This document shows positions 1 through 11,440 of a DNA stretch of 64,000 bases, in pieces. A program made the position numbers and the translations under genes. Below the pieces are notes generated by a model that saw only the letters and a list, made by a program, of their open reading frames with translations, had not been told where the DNA came from and did no database searches. The stretch is from an uncultured Tateyamaria sp. (GTDB taxonomy: Bacteria > Pseudomonadota > Alphaproteobacteria > Rhodobacterales > Rhodobacteraceae): the NCBI RefSeq assembly GCF_947503385.1, contig NZ_CANNDO010000004.1, forward strand, positions 310,001 through 374,000. Reading direction: 5' to 3'. How positions within the stretch are numbered: the first letter of the stretch is position 1; every line of letters starts with the position of its first letter.

Positions 1-1
1 C

Positions 2-20
2 GCCGGGTGATCCGCCCGGC
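2..20 (-). terminator. GC-rich hairpin downstream of the RTX gene
   Basis: A perfect inverted repeat GCCGGG/CCCGGC with a 7-base loop lies 16 bases beyond the stop codon of the RTX gene. There is no clear T-run on the minus strand within the window, so it is only a weak candidate terminator. Confidence 0.35.
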
Positions 21-35
21 CCGCGCCGCGCCCGG

Positions 36-1628
36 TCAGAGGATAAAGTCGCCTGCGACCACCTCTTGGACCCAGCGCAGTTCGATCCGCTCGTCTGCCT
101 GCCCGTCGCCGTCATGGTCGATCTGGACATAGTCGCCGTCAAACCGGACCTCGGCACCTGAGCCGCTGAAATCGGCCTCTCCGACATAATCCAAGCCGCC
201 AAATGCGCTCAGGTCGATACGGTCGACCCCGGAATCAAAGCCAAGGATCACATCCGTCGACTTTCGATCCAGACCGCTGTCACCTTGGGCAAAGACAAAG
301 ACATCGCGGCTGTCGCCTGCTTCCCAATCCTTGAGGATATCGCCGCCCGCGCCGCCGATAAACACATCGGCCCCATTGCCGCCGACCAGATCGTCGCGCC
401 CGTCGCCACCGTCGAGCGTATCGGCATCGTTTTCACCAAAAAGCGTGTCGTCGCCCGCGTCCCCGGACAGAGCGTCCGCACCGTCACCACCGCCGATCTT
501 GTCGTTGCCCGCACCACCCGTCACCGTGTCGTCGCCCGTATGGGCCCAGACCGTGTCCCGCCCAGCCCCGGCGGCGATATCATCGTCGCCCCCTTCGCCG
601 TAACCGACGTCGTTGCCATCGCCCAAGGTGATGCGGTCATCACCGTTGCCACCGCCAACCGTGTCCCGGCCAGCGCCCGCGTCGATCACGTCATCACCCT
701 CTTCGCCCCAGATCTTGTCACGGCCACCGCCGCCCCACAGGCTGTCGTCGCCCGTCCCGCCACCCAGCGTGTCCGCGTGAGTGCCGCCCCAGAGCATGTC
801 GTCGCCGCCCTGCCCCCACACCTGATCGCGTCCCGCTCCACCGGACGCGCTGTCATCACCGTCCCCACCGCCCAGCGTGTCGTCGCCGCGTCCGCCCTCA
901 AGCGTGTCATCGCCCGCTTCGCCCCACAACTTGTCGTGGCCGCCTTCGCCCATGAGGTGGTCGTCACCGTCACCTCCGCCCGTCACGTCGTGGCCCGTCC
1001 CGCCATAGACAATGTCGTCACCGATCCCGGCCCAGATCTTGTCATTGCCGCCTTCGGCCTCGAAAATCTCGTCAGCGGCATCAATCACAGCATCACTGTA
1101 GGTGCCGGAAAACAGCGTCTCGCCCGCGTTGGTGCCGTAAACGCGGTTCTCACCGTTCACAAAGTAATTCATCCAACCCGCGACATCCGCGACGGTTTCG
1201 TTCTGATTGCCGTCCTCGTTCTGGAACCGCCCGTCCACAATGCGGAACCCCACATGGTAGATCGCATCTGCCACCGTGTTGATGAAACCGCGGCCCTGAA
1301 ACTGAAACGTGCCGCCATCGCCCTGCACAAGGTGAAAGCCGGTTTCCGCGTTGCCTTCGTCGTCACCGTGCCCAATCAGGAACGTCTCAAAAAGGTCCGC
1401 GTTCCCACGGATGTAAGCCGACAGCGTCCGCAGATCCGCCACAGACAGCTTGCCATCCGCGTTTACGCCCGTGGCGGCCATCGCCGCCTCGATCACCTCG
1501 TTCATCTGGCGTGCAGCATCTGCACCGCCCTGAATATCCGCGTCAGAGATGTTGGCGCGCAGACCGGGATCCATCTCGGTCAGGGTTGCGATGGTCTCAA
1601 GGCTGATGTTGGCTGTTGGCTCTGGCAT
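36..1628 (-). CDS. RTX-type calcium-binding protein, probably type I secreted
   Basis: The 530-residue product has three parts. The N-terminal ~175 residues include an EF-hand-like VNADGKLS stretch and a region (around GHGDDEGNAETGFH) that I associate with roseobacter RTX proteins. A long run of more than twenty GGxGxDx(L/I/V)x nonapeptides follows, at about residues 185-440; such repeats fold as a calcium-binding beta roll. The C-terminal ~90 residues contain the DVFVF...DVILGFDSGVDRIDLS signature seen before type I secretion signals. There is no Sec signal peptide. The ATG at 1628 was chosen over one ten codons upstream because AGGAGA lies about 7 bases before it. No T1SS ABC/HlyD genes are adjacent. 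The function is unknown; it may be a surface or adhesion-type protein, and no catalytic domain is visible. Confidence 0.85.
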   Translation of the reverse strand: MPEPTANISLETIATLTEMDPGLRANISDADIQGGADAARQMNEVIEAAMAATGVNADGKLSVADLRTLSAYIRGNADLFETFLIGHGDDEGNAETGFHLVQGDGGTFQFQGRGFINTVADAIYHVGFRIVDGRFQNEDGNQNETVADVAGWMNYFVNGENRVYGTNAGETLFSGTYSDAVIDAADEIFEAEGGNDKIWAGIGDDIVYGGTGHDVTGGGDGDDHLMGEGGHDKLWGEAGDDTLEGGRGDDTLGGGDGDDSASGGAGRDQVWGQGGDDMLWGGTHADTLGGGTGDDSLWGGGGRDKIWGEEGDDVIDAGAGRDTVGGGNGDDRITLGDGNDVGYGEGGDDDIAAGAGRDTVWAHTGDDTVTGGAGNDKIGGGDGADALSGDAGDDTLFGENDADTLDGGDGRDDLVGGNGADVFIGGAGGDILKDWEAGDSRDVFVFAQGDSGLDRKSTDVILGFDSGVDRIDLSAFGGLDYVGEADFSGSGAEVRFDGDYVQIDHDGDGQADERIELRWVQEVVAGDFIL

Positions 1629-1802
1629 GGAACTGTCTCCTGGCTGGCAATGCGCCATCCCGTTGACAGGTCAGGGACACGCGACCAAGCGCTGGCAACG
1701 CTTCGCCGAGCCTTGGGCGGAAAGCCTCACAATGGACAGTCACCGTTGACATAATCTCGGTACAGGTCCGCCGATACGGCACCGACCGGGACGCAAACGG
1801 CC

Positions 1803-2207
1803 TCAGTCGGATTTGATCAACCTGTCCGCCTTTTTGCGCACCAGCACAGATCGCAGATCGTGCATGGCCAGCAACAGCGCGTCGGTGACGTCCTCAAGCT
1901 GTTCGTCGGTTGCGCGTGACTGTGCCCAGTGGGTCGTGAGGTTCAGGTAGTCGACCGCCCGGTGGATGTCGTCGATATCGCGATGGGCCAGCACCTGCGC
2001 GCGCTCTGCCATCCACGTCTCGATCCGGGCCATGTCTTCTTCGGTCAGGGCACGGTCGCCATGAGGTTTGACCTCACCATTGCGGATATTGATCACCGCA
2101 ATCTGATCCATCTCGATCCGGCGCTGGCGGTTTTCCGTGTCCACACGAAAAACCGCCGCGCCGTTCTCGCGGACCCGGAAATAGTAATCTGGCAGCTCGG
2201 CGCCCAT
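1803..2207 (-). CDS. Conserved hypothetical protein downstream of aspartate aminotransferase
   Basis: This is a 134-residue acidic soluble protein without signal peptide or membrane segment. The N-terminal half (PDYYFRVRENGAAVFRVD) looks like a small beta fold, and the C-terminal half is predicted helical (ARIETWMAERAQVL to LLLAMHDLRSVLVRK). I do not recognise a family with a known function. The start at 2207 is preceded by GAGGAA and follows the upstream aminotransferase stop by 11 bases, so the two genes are probably co-transcribed. A longer reading from 2258 would overlap the aminotransferase and has no ribosome-binding site. Confidence 0.7.
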   Translation of the reverse strand: MGAELPDYYFRVRENGAAVFRVDTENRQRRIEMDQIAVINIRNGEVKPHGDRALTEEDMARIETWMAERAQVLAHRDIDDIHRAVDYLNLTTHWAQSRATDEQLEDVTDALLLAMHDLRSVLVRKKADRLIKSD

Positions 2208-2218
2208 CTCGTTCCTCG

Positions 2219-3904
<1,686 letters not shown>

Positions 3905-3912
<8 letters not shown>

Positions 3913-4165
3913 GGAACCGCGCGACCATAAGATCAAGCGGCTGCACATGCGGTCAATGCGGCGCGGGATCAAGGAGATGGACCTGATCCTGTCAGCCTAT
4001 GCACAGGCCGAACTGGCGCAGATGTCGGATGCGCGCATGGCGCTTTATGATTCGCTGCTGAGCGAGAATGACCAGGATTTGTACCAGTGGGTCACCGGTC
4101 AGTCCGCCGCACCGGACCAGTTCGCCGAGATGATATCTGAAATCTCGATGGTGTTTCAGAAATAG
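3905..4165 (+). CDS. sdhE: Succinate dehydrogenase assembly factor SdhE (FAD assembly factor)
   Basis: This 86-residue protein carries the SdhE/SDHAF2 (DUF339) signature near its N terminus: RLHMRSMRRGIKEMDLIL corresponds to the conserved RGxxExD patch that contacts the flavoprotein. The later part (YDSLLSENDQDLYQWVTGQ) matches the conserved D-x-D-x-W segment. SdhE binds SdhA and promotes covalent FAD attachment in the cytoplasm. Its ATG lies inside the end of the preceding XRE gene (8-base overlap). No sdh genes are in the window. Length and motif order match the family fully. Confidence 0.9.
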
Positions 4166-4219
4166 ATTCAAAGCCTTACGTCTTTAACCGAAAATTTCCG
4201 AATCCCCCCCATTTTGACT

Positions 4220-4239
4220 TCCGAGCAGATTTACTCGGA
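4220..4239 (+). promoter_or_regulatory. Inverted repeat just before the LdtR-like regulator gene
   Basis: TCCGAG and CTCGGA form a perfect 6-bp inverted repeat around an 8-base A/T-rich centre, and the right arm ends 8 bases before the start codon at 4248. A MarR-type dimer could bind it for autoregulation, or the transcript could fold over the ribosome-binding region. Both are inferences from position and symmetry. Confidence 0.4.
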
Positions 4240-4247
4240 GACGTCGG

Positions 4248-4766
4248 ATGAGCGTTCAAGACCCGATACAGACTATTCCTGGCACCAATGATGCTGGCAC
4301 TGACCGTGGTTTCATGGTGGCCTATCTGGAAGCGCTTTCGCTTGTAGAACGGCTGCACCGCCTGTTGCTGGACGTCATCAAAGATGAGTTCGAACGCGTT
4401 GGCGTTCTTGAGATCAATGCCGTGCAGGCGCTGCTGTTGTTCAACATCGGCGACAACGAAGTGACCGCAGGCGAATTGAAAAGCCGCGGTTACTATCAGG
4501 GCTCCAACGTCAGCTACAACCTCAAGAAACTGGTTGAGATGGGCTATATGCACCATCAACGCTGCGAGATTGACCGCCGGTCGGTCCGTGTGCGCCTGAC
4601 GGAAAAGGGCCGGCATATCCGTGTCGTGGTCTCGGAACTGTTCGAACGTCACGCAGAGGGTCTGCAAGCCCGCGGTGTGCTGGGTCCCGAAGGGATCACC
4701 GACATCACCGGATCGCTGAAGCGGGTCGAACGCTACTGGACTGATCAGATACGCTACATCTACTAG
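4248..4766 (+). CDS. ldtR: MarR-family winged-helix regulator, LdtR-like
   Basis: The 172-residue protein has a MarR-type winged helix at about residues 50-125. NAVQALLLFNIGDNEVTAGELKSRGYYQGSNVSYNLKKL is the HTH region (shown here in two halves of the same stretch), and CEIDRRSVRVRLTEKGRHI is the wing. The sequence resembles the alphaproteobacterial LdtR group, named for control of an L,D-transpeptidase and of osmotic tolerance. No transpeptidase gene is adjacent, so the target here is unknown. A perfect inverted repeat sits immediately upstream of the start and could be its own operator. It is convergent with the Tle1-like gene, with only 2 bases between the stops. Confidence 0.78.
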   Translation: MSVQDPIQTIPGTNDAGTDRGFMVAYLEALSLVERLHRLLLDVIKDEFERVGVLEINAVQALLLFNIGDNEVTAGELKSRGYYQGSNVSYNLKKLVEMGYMHHQRCEIDRRSVRVRLTEKGRHIRVVVSELFERHAEGLQARGVLGPEGITDITGSLKRVERYWTDQIRYIY

Positions 4767-4768
4767 GC

Positions 4769-5857
4769 TCAGGCGACGTCCGCGCCGCCTCGCCAACTGG
4801 CCAGCCTGTCTGCCCAAGTGGGCGGCGGCGGACCCTGCGCAACGGACGGGTGCACCCGCTCGGACGGGTCGAGACCGATCCTGCGCGCGCGGCGGGTGAT
4901 GAACCACCGGCCATAGCCGGCAAAGGTTCCGATCGAGGCGGCCATGGGGTCTTGCGCATACCGCCCGGCCCACCCTTCGGGCAGCGGCAGCCCACAGGTT
5001 TCGGCCTGCTCCATCATCCAGACCAGCGGAATATTCGACAAGGGGCGCGCCCAGTTGCGATGGGCAAGCTGGCCGCCAACGTCACCATGGGTGCCGCGAA
5101 ACCACATCTGCACCAGATGCCCGTCCCAATCATCGGTCGTGTCCCACATCACCGGCGCATAGGCCACCCGTGTCTCGTTGCGCGCAAGGGCGTGGAACCC
5201 GCGCTTGACCGACTTGCCCAGATGATGGTTGTGGAACGCATGGCGTGGCGCGCTCATCCGCCAGAGCACCGGCATGTTCAGCCCCAGCGATTTGACCGTA
5301 TCCCAGACGCCGATCATCTCGATCTCGACCGTCTCGTGGCATGTATTGCGCGCAAATGTCTGCGCCGCAGCACTGTCCGGCGTGCATTCATAATGCCGGT
5401 AGATCGTCCGGATGTTGCGCTCGGTCGCATGTTGCGCCTTGAGAAGCCCCACGCGATCAATCACTCCGGCAAGCGACCGGATTGCATAGGCCCCGCGCGA
5501 ATACCCCAGCAGGTAAATCTGGTCGCCGGGCCGGTAGCGCGAGGCGAGATATCCGTAGGCTCGCCTGATCTGACGATTGATCCCGCGGCCAAAAACAACG
5601 TCGCCCGCCCGCCGCCAATGCGACCATTGCAGACCCGGTTCGTAATACACAGACACCGAATTGTCGGTCTCGTGCAGCAGCTTGGCCGCCAACCCGGCAT
5701 TGGTCTCTTCGCCCGGCTCCAGCGTCGACATGGTACCGTCAATGATGATCACATGGGTGGTCTGGCCCCGCACAGGCGGGTCCACCTCCGGCAGTCCCTT
5801 GCCAAAGCGCCCCTGTAACCAGTGGGCAATGCGTTTATTCAGCCGCGATAGCACCAT
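4769..5857 (-). CDS. Tle1-like (DUF2235) alpha/beta hydrolase
   Basis: The 362-residue protein has the DUF2235/T6SS phospholipase Tle1-like fold. THVIIIDGTMSTLEPGEETN is the N-terminal strand with the conserved DGT. GYSRGAYAIRSL is the nucleophile elbow with the GxSxGA serine. VWDTVKSLG and WFRGTHGDVGG supply the conserved WDTV and HxDVGG signatures that hold the acid and histidine. No signal peptide is seen, and no T6SS genes lie nearby, so the effector name should not be read as function. The start at 5857 lies within the 3' end of the CoxL-like gene (23-base overlap), implying co-transcription. The longer reading from 5917 lies further inside that gene and has no advantage. Confidence 0.8.
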   Translation of the reverse strand: MVLSRLNKRIAHWLQGRFGKGLPEVDPPVRGQTTHVIIIDGTMSTLEPGEETNAGLAAKLLHETDNSVSVYYEPGLQWSHWRRAGDVVFGRGINRQIRRAYGYLASRYRPGDQIYLLGYSRGAYAIRSLAGVIDRVGLLKAQHATERNIRTIYRHYECTPDSAAAQTFARNTCHETVEIEMIGVWDTVKSLGLNMPVLWRMSAPRHAFHNHHLGKSVKRGFHALARNETRVAYAPVMWDTTDDWDGHLVQMWFRGTHGDVGGQLAHRNWARPLSNIPLVWMMEQAETCGLPLPEGWAGRYAQDPMAASIGTFAGYGRWFITRRARRIGLDPSERVHPSVAQGPPPPTWADRLASWRGGADVA

Positions 5858-8132
5858 GCTGCAGCAATTCCCAAACACGTCGCGGTGTGAACGGCATATC
5901 CGCCTGACGCACGCCACGCTCCCAAAGCGCGTCCTGCACCGCGTTGGACACCGCGGCCAACGCGCCCACCGTACCCGCTTCGCCGCAGCCTTTCATCCCC
6001 ATGATGTTGGCTGTGGACGGAACCGGTTCGGACGTGAACCCAATCATGGGAACGTCGCCCGCACGCGGCAAGGCGTAATCCATGAACGTTGCCGTGAGCA
6101 ACTGCCCGTCTTCGTCAAATTGTACATGTTCGGTCAGTGCCTGACCAATGCCCTGCACTACGCCGCCATGCACCTGACCTTCGGCCAGCATCGGGTTGAT
6201 AAGGTTCCCAAAATCGTCAACGACCGTGTACCGGTCCGTTGTTACCACGCCCGTGTCCGGGTCGATCACGACCTCGGCAACGTGGCACCCATTGGGAAAG
6301 CTGCGCGCCTCCAGTGTGACGCGGCGTTCATGCACCATCAGATCATCACGTCCCGCCTCACGCGCCATCTCGGCCACCTCGATCATCGTGGGGGTCAGGT
6401 TTGTCCCTTCGACCCGGAACCGCTCGTCGTCAAAGCTGATCTCGGAGGCCGGCACACCCGTCTCATCGCTCAGAAATGCGGCAAACCCTTCGATCATCGC
6501 GCCGACCGTGGCCAGCGTGGCATTGTTCTGCACCGTCACGGACCGGGACCCGCCCGTACCGCCACCCTGTTTGATCTTGTCGCTGTCGCCTTGGATGACG
6601 TCGATCATATCCACAGGCACACCGGTCTGATCGCTCAGGAACTGGGCATAGACCGTCTCGTGCCCCTGCCCGTTCGACTGCGTGCCCACGTAGATCAGCA
6701 CGCGCCCGTCGTCGGCAAACTCGACCTTGGTCGTCTCCGCCGGGTCGCCCAAGATGCTTTCGATGTAGTAGCACAGGCCAAGGCCCCGCATCCGCCCCGC
6801 TTCAGCGTCCGCCGCCTTGCGCGCCGCAAATCCTGCGAGGTCCGCTTCACTTTCCGCGCGCCGCAGCACCTTGTCGAAATCACCAACGTCATAAGTCTCG
6901 CCCACGGGCGTGTCATAAGGGAACTGGTCCGGCCTGATGAAATTGCGCCGACGCAGCGCCAACGGATCCATGTCCAATTCGCGCGCGGCCCGGTCCATCA
7001 CCCGCTCCAGCACGTAAATCGCCTCGGGCCGCCCGGCCCCCCGATAGGCATCGACCTGTGTGGTGTTGGTAAAGAACCCTTCGGAGCGCATGAAGATCGT
7101 CTGGATGTCATAGACCCCTGTCAGCACGCGGGAATATAGCTGCGTCTGGATCGCCTGCGCAAATTGCGAGTTATAGGCCCCCATATTCGCCTTGATGTGG
7201 CTGCGATAGGCGGTGATGCGCCCGTCGGCGTCAAAGGCGAGTTCGGCGAGCGTCGTCAGATCGCGCCCGGCATTGTCCGACAGCATCGCCTCTGTGCGTT
7301 CCGACATCCAACGCACCGGATGCCGCAGCGCGCGGGCAGCAAAGGGCACAAGGATGTTTTCCGGGTAGATAAACGCCTTCATCCCAAACCCGCCACCGGT
7401 GTCTGGGTTGGTCACACGCACATCGCCCGCATCCATGCCCAACGCGGCCGAGATGATGCCCTTGGGACCCCAGACGCCCTGCCCGTTCACAGCCACATGC
7501 AGCCGGTCGCCTTCCATCTGGGCATAGCACCCGCGCGGCTCCATCGCGTTCACGATCACGCGGTTGTCCCCAACCTCAAGGCGGACCACATGCGCGGCCG
7601 CATCAAAGGCCGCATCTGTCGCATCCGCATCGCCCAGCCCCCAGTCATAGGCCACATTGTCAGGTGCCGTGCCATGCAGCGTTTCACCGCCTGCGGCCAG
7701 ATCCATCTTGGCGGGCAACTCGTCATAGTCGAATTCGATCAACTCGGCCGCATCCCGCGCCTGCGCCAGCGTGTCCGCCACCACCAGCGCCACAGGCTCG
7801 CCCACAAATCGCACCCGGTCCTTCGCCAGCACGTGACGATCCGTTTTGGCCCCGTCACTGCCGTCCTGATTCTTGACCAGCGTCGCAGAGATCATCGAGT
7901 TCACCCCTGCGGCCTCAAGGTCGGCCAGCGTGTAGACCGCCCGCACCCCATCGGCGTCGCGCGCATCACTGACGTCCAGCGTCGTGATCACCGCATGGGC
8001 CACCGGCGACCGGAACACAAAGGTCTGGTAGGCATTGGCCGGTGCGATATCGTCCACATACCGTCCCTCTCCGGTCAGAAAGCGGATGTCTTCGCGGCGG
8101 GTGACGGGCTGGCTTTTTCCGAATTTTTCCAT
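5835..8132 (-). CDS. Xanthine dehydrogenase-family molybdopterin subunit, form-II CoxL-like
   Basis: The 765-residue protein spans the Ald_Xan_dh domains: an N-terminal hammerhead from about residue 16 ([16 protein letters not shown]), then the molybdopterin-binding regions with GGGFGMK at about 247-252 and [10 protein letters not shown]. The active-site loop reads AYRGAGR at residues 362-368, the signature of form-II (BMS) CoxL homologues rather than the AYxCSFR of true aerobic CO dehydrogenase. Known relatives are large subunits of three-subunit molybdenum hydroxylases that need a [2Fe-2S] and an FAD subunit. Neither partner gene is adjacent, so the enzyme is solitary in this window and its substrate is unknown. 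An AAGGAG lies just upstream of the ATG at 8132. Confidence 0.88.
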   Translation of the reverse strand: MEKFGKSQPVTRREDIRFLTGEGRYVDDIAPANAYQTFVFRSPVAHAVITTLDVSDARDADGVRAVYTLADLEAAGVNSMISATLVKNQDGSDGAKTDRHVLAKDRVRFVGEPVALVVADTLAQARDAAELIEFDYDELPAKMDLAAGGETLHGTAPDNVAYDWGLGDADATDAAFDAAAHVVRLEVGDNRVIVNAMEPRGCYAQMEGDRLHVAVNGQGVWGPKGIISAALGMDAGDVRVTNPDTGGGFGMKAFIYPENILVPFAARALRHPVRWMSERTEAMLSDNAGRDLTTLAELAFDADGRITAYRSHIKANMGAYNSQFAQAIQTQLYSRVLTGVYDIQTIFMRSEGFFTNTTQVDAYRGAGRPEAIYVLERVMDRAARELDMDPLALRRRNFIRPDQFPYDTPVGETYDVGDFDKVLRRAESEADLAGFAARKAADAEAGRMRGLGLCYYIESILGDPAETTKVEFADDGRVLIYVGTQSNGQGHETVYAQFLSDQTGVPVDMIDVIQGDSDKIKQGGGTGGSRSVTVQNNATLATVGAMIEGFAAFLSDETGVPASEISFDDERFRVEGTNLTPTMIEVAEMAREAGRDDLMVHERRVTLEARSFPNGCHVAEVVIDPDTGVVTTDRYTVVDDFGNLINPMLAEGQVHGGVVQGIGQALTEHVQFDEDGQLLTATFMDYALPRAGDVPMIGFTSEPVPSTANIMGMKGCGEAGTVGALAAVSNAVQDALWERGVRQADMPFTPRRVWELLQHGAIAAE

Positions 8133-8298
8133 GGGGGGCTCCTTGGGCGCGGCGGGCGCTTGTGCTTGCTGCGAACCTAGCGGCTGTGCCTTGCGTGTCC
8201 AGACCGCTTATCCACTCCTGAGGGCGCGCAAACGCCTTATTGCCCCGCCCCCGCCCCTTCGCTATCTCACGGCTCAACAAACGAAAGGGATCAGGCCG

Positions 8299-11200
8299 AT
8301 GGCTCTGGGAAAATTCAACGCAAAAGAGGCCGAGGCGCGGATTTACGCGGACTGGGAAGCGGCGGGTTGTTTCGAGGCGGGTGCAAACGCGTCGCGCGAC
8401 GACAGCTATTGCGTGATGATCCCGCCGCCCAATGTCACGGGCGTGCTGCACATGGGCCATGCGTTCAACAACACGCTTCAGGATATTTTGGTCCGCTGGC
8501 ACCGGATGCGCGGCTTTGACACGCTCTGGCAGCCCGGCACAGACCATGCGGGCATTGCGACCCAGATGGTTGTCGAACGCCGTCTGGCCGAAACGCAGCA
8601 GCCGTCGCGGACGGAGCTTGGGCGCGAGGCGTTCACCAAAAAAGTCTGGGAGTGGAAGGCGGAAAGCGGCGGCACCATCCGCGATCAACTGAAACGGCTT
8701 GGCGCGTCCTGCGACTGGAGCCGCGAGGCCTTCACCATGTCCGGCGCGCCCGGAGCGCCCGATGGCGAAGAAGGCAACTTCCACGATGCCGTCATCAAGG
8801 TTTTTGTGGAGATGTATCGGCAAGGCCTGATCTACCGCGGCAAGCGGCTGGTCAATTGGGACCCGCATTTCGAAACCGCCATTTCCGATCTTGAGGTCGA
8901 AAACATCGAAGTGCCGGGCCACATGTGGCATTTCAAGTATCCGCTCGCAGGGGGCGAGACCTACACCTATGTCGAAAAGGACGCCGACGGAAACGTCACG
9001 CTGACCGAAGATCGCAACTACATCTCCATCGCCACCACACGGCCCGAAACCATGCTGGGCGATGGGGCCGTTGCGGTGCATCCATCGGACGAGCGTTACG
9101 CGCCAATCATTGGAAAACTCTGCGAAATCCCGGTGGGGCCAAAAGAACACCGCCGTCTGATACCGATCATCACCGACGAATACCCGGACCCTGACTTCGG
9201 CTCAGGCGCGGTTAAGATCACAGGCGCGCACGATTTCAACGACTATCAGGTGGCCAAACGCGGCGGCATCCCGATGTATAACCTGATGGACACCAAGGCG
9301 AACATGCGCGCCGACGGCAAACCCTACGCCGAAGAGGCCGCCGTGGCCCAAGCCATCGCCAACGGCGAACAGGAGTTCGACGAAGCCATGGTCGCCGCCA
9401 TGAACCTCGTCCCGGACGCATATCGCGGCCTGACCCGCGAAGAGGCGCGCGCACAGGTGGTGGCCGACATCACCGCCGAAGGCAACGCGGTCACGCACAC
9501 CATTGAAACCGATGAGGGCACCGAAGAGGTCGCCTACGTCGAAAACAAACCCATCATGCAGCCCTTTGGTGACCGTTCACGCGTGGTCATCGAACCCCTG
9601 CTCACCGACCAATGGTTCGTCGACACCGCCAAAATCGTCGGCCCAGCGCTGGATGCGGTCAAAAACGGCGACGTCAAAATCCTGCCCGAGAGCGGGGAAA
9701 AGGTCTATTACCACTGGCTCGAAAACATCGAACCCTGGTGCATCTCGCGCCAGCTGTGGTGGGGCCACCAGATCCCGGTTTGGTTTGGACCTTCAGTAAA
9801 CGCAGACGGTACTTTGTCAGCTCAAAACCAACTTGAGTTTTGCGCACCCAACTTTGACGCTGCCGTTGCCGTCGCCAAGACCAAATACACAAGTTTGCTC
9901 GGCTATGAAGTCGAAATAGACGATTTCAGAATGATCGACGGCGACTGGGCGGACAGCATTAAAGCTGCCGGAAAACACGTCGCAACAGCAGACGCACAAT
10001 GGGGTTTTCTCGATGACGGGCGAATTACAGACATTGTAATCAAACGGGACGAAGACGTCCTCGACACATGGTTCTCCTCCGGCCTCTGGCCCATCGGCAC
10101 CCTCGGCTGGCCCGAGGACACGCCAGAACTGAAAAAATACTTCCCCACCTCCGACCTCATCACCGGCCAGGACATTCTGTTCTTCTGGGTCGCCCGCATG
10201 ATGATGATGCAACTGGCCGTCACGAACAAAGTGCCCTTCGACACCGTCTATCTCCACGGCCTCGTCCGCGACGCCAAGGGCAAGAAGATGTCGAAATCCA
10301 CCGGCAACGTCATGGACCCGCTCGACCTGATCGAGGAATACGGGGCCGACGCCCTGCGCTTTTCCTCCGCCGCCATGGCCTCACTCGGCGGGACTCTCAA
10401 ACTCGACACCCAGCGCATCGCAGGCTACCGCAACTTCGGCACCAAGCTCTGGAACGCCGCCAGCTATGGCGAAATGCGCGGCACCTTCGACGTGCCCCAC
10501 ACAGACGCCGTACCCGACACCAAACACCCGCTCAACCGCTGGATCAAAGGCGAGATCGCCAAGACGCGGCAAACGGTGGACCAAGCCCTCACAGACTACC
10601 GTTTCAACGACGCGGCCAGCGCGCTCTATGCCTTCACCTGGAACACGTTCTGCGATTGGTATCTCGAATTCACCAAACCCATCTTCGACGAAGGCACGCC
10701 GGAAGACATCGCAGAAACCAAGGCCACCTACGCCTGGGCGCTCGACCAATGCCTGATCCTGCTGCATCCGATCATGCCCTTCATCACCGAAGAGCTATGG
10801 CAGCAGAAACCCCGCCCCAAGCGCCTGATCCACGCCGATTGGCCCAGCTACACAACCGATCTGGTGGACGCCGAGGCCGATGCAGAAACAGGCTGGGTGA
10901 TCAAACTGATCGAAGCCATCCGCTCCGCCCGTGCTCAAATGCACGTCCCCGCCGGGGCCTACATTCCGTGCGTCGTCAGGAATTTCGAACCGCAGGCCAA
11001 GGCCGCCTACCAACGCAACGAAGCGCTGATCAACCGCTTCGCCCGCCTCGAAAGCCTGAGCGAAACCACCGACTTCCCCAAAGGCACGGTGGCCCTCGCC
11101 GTCTCCGGCGGCACATTCGGTCTGCCCCTCGCAGATGTCATTGACGTCGCCGAAGAAATCGCCCGGCTCGAAAAAACCCTCGGCAAACTGGCCAAGGAAC

Positions 11201-11349
11201 TGGGCGGGCTGCGCGGACGGCTCAAAAACCCCAAATTCGCACAAAGCGCGCCCGCCGAAGTGGTCGAGGAAACCAAGGCAAACCTCGCCGCGCGCGAAGA
11301 AGAACAAGGCAAACTCCAAGAGGCCCTCACCCGCCTCAAGGAATTATAA
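8299..11349 (+). CDS. valS: Valine-tRNA ligase
   Basis: The 1016-residue class I synthetase charges tRNA-Val in the cytoplasm. The HIGH motif appears as [16 protein letters not shown] (residues ~45-60) and the KMSKS motif as [14 protein letters not shown]. The connective-peptide editing domain lies between, with [15 protein letters not shown]-terminal coiled-coil arm ([20 protein letters not shown] onward) is typical of ValS. The start at 8299 was chosen because the protein begins normally there; upstream extensions run into the divergent CoxL-like promoter region. Bases ~9790-10060 encode an unusually long segment after IPVWFGP, with lower GC and different codons from the flanking sequence, before the frame resumes at [16 protein letters not shown]. 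No frameshift is present. Confidence 0.96.
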   Translation: MALGKFNAKEAEARIYADWEAAGCFEAGANASRDDSYCVMIPPPNVTGVLHMGHAFNNTLQDILVRWHRMRGFDTLWQPGTDHAGIATQMVVERRLAETQQPSRTELGREAFTKKVWEWKAESGGTIRDQLKRLGASCDWSREAFTMSGAPGAPDGEEGNFHDAVIKVFVEMYRQGLIYRGKRLVNWDPHFETAISDLEVENIEVPGHMWHFKYPLAGGETYTYVEKDADGNVTLTEDRNYISIATTRPETMLGDGAVAVHPSDERYAPIIGKLCEIPVGPKEHRRLIPIITDEYPDPDFGSGAVKITGAHDFNDYQVAKRGGIPMYNLMDTKANMRADGKPYAEEAAVAQAIANGEQEFDEAMVAAMNLVPDAYRGLTREEARAQVVADITAEGNAVTHTIETDEGTEEVAYVENKPIMQPFGDRSRVVIEPLLTDQWFVDTAKIVGPALDAVKNGDVKILPESGEKVYYHWLENIEPWCISRQLWWGHQIPVWFGPSVNADGTLSAQNQLEFCAPNFDAAVAVAKTKYTSLLGYEVEIDDFRMIDGDWADSIKAAGKHVATADAQWGFLDDGRITDIVIKRDEDVLDTWFSSGLWPIGTLGWPEDTPELKKYFPTSDLITGQDILFFWVARMMMMQLAVTNKVPFDTVYLHGLVRDAKGKKMSKSTGNVMDPLDLIEEYGADALRFSSAAMASLGGTLKLDTQRIAGYRNFGTKLWNAASYGEMRGTFDVPHTDAVPDTKHPLNRWIKGEIAKTRQTVDQALTDYRFNDAASALYAFTWNTFCDWYLEFTKPIFDEGTPEDIAETKATYAWALDQCLILLHPIMPFITEELWQQKPRPKRLIHADWPSYTTDLVDAEADAETGWVIKLIEAIRSARAQMHVPAGAYIPCVVRNFEPQAKAAYQRNEALINRFARLESLSETTDFPKGTVALAVSGGTFGLPLADVIDVAEEIARLEKTLGKLAKELGGLRGRLKNPKFAQSAPAEVVEETKANLAAREEEQGKLQEALTRLKEL

Positions 11350-11353
11350 CCCC

Positions 11354-11401
11354 TTCTTCTGACCGGAAATACCACGGGGAGTTTGAGGGGCAGAGCCCCT
11401 C
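11354..11401 (+). repeat. 3'-end repeat element with GC hairpin, copy A (after valS)
   Basis: Four bases after the valS stop, TTCTTCTGACC is followed by two variable bases and AAATACCACGGGG, then a perfect hairpin GAGGGGC-AGA-GCCCCTC (11385-11401). The same layout recurs after glyS and after the ThDP-enzyme gene, always in the same orientation relative to the gene. No U-tract follows, so it is not a textbook intrinsic terminator. Confidence 0.8.
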
Positions 11402-11440
11402 ATTCACAAAAATGAATCGCGTCGCAAAGCGTCCTTTGGA

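Noticed and set aside
285..1754. A 489-codon plus-strand open frame opposite the RTX gene
   Set aside because: It is the antisense shadow of the repetitive Gly/Asp-rich RTX gene; the peptide is low-complexity and has no ribosome-binding site or domain.
4769..5857. Type VI secretion effector
   Set aside because: Only the hydrolase domain matches Tle1; no T6SS structural, VgrG or immunity gene is nearby.
5835..8132. True aerobic carbon monoxide dehydrogenase large subunit
   Set aside because: The active-site loop is AYRGAGR, not AYxCSFR, and the other two subunits are absent.
9785..10065. An intein in valS
   Set aside because: The insert is far too short and has no Cys/Ser start, block B histidine or His-Asn end typical of inteins.
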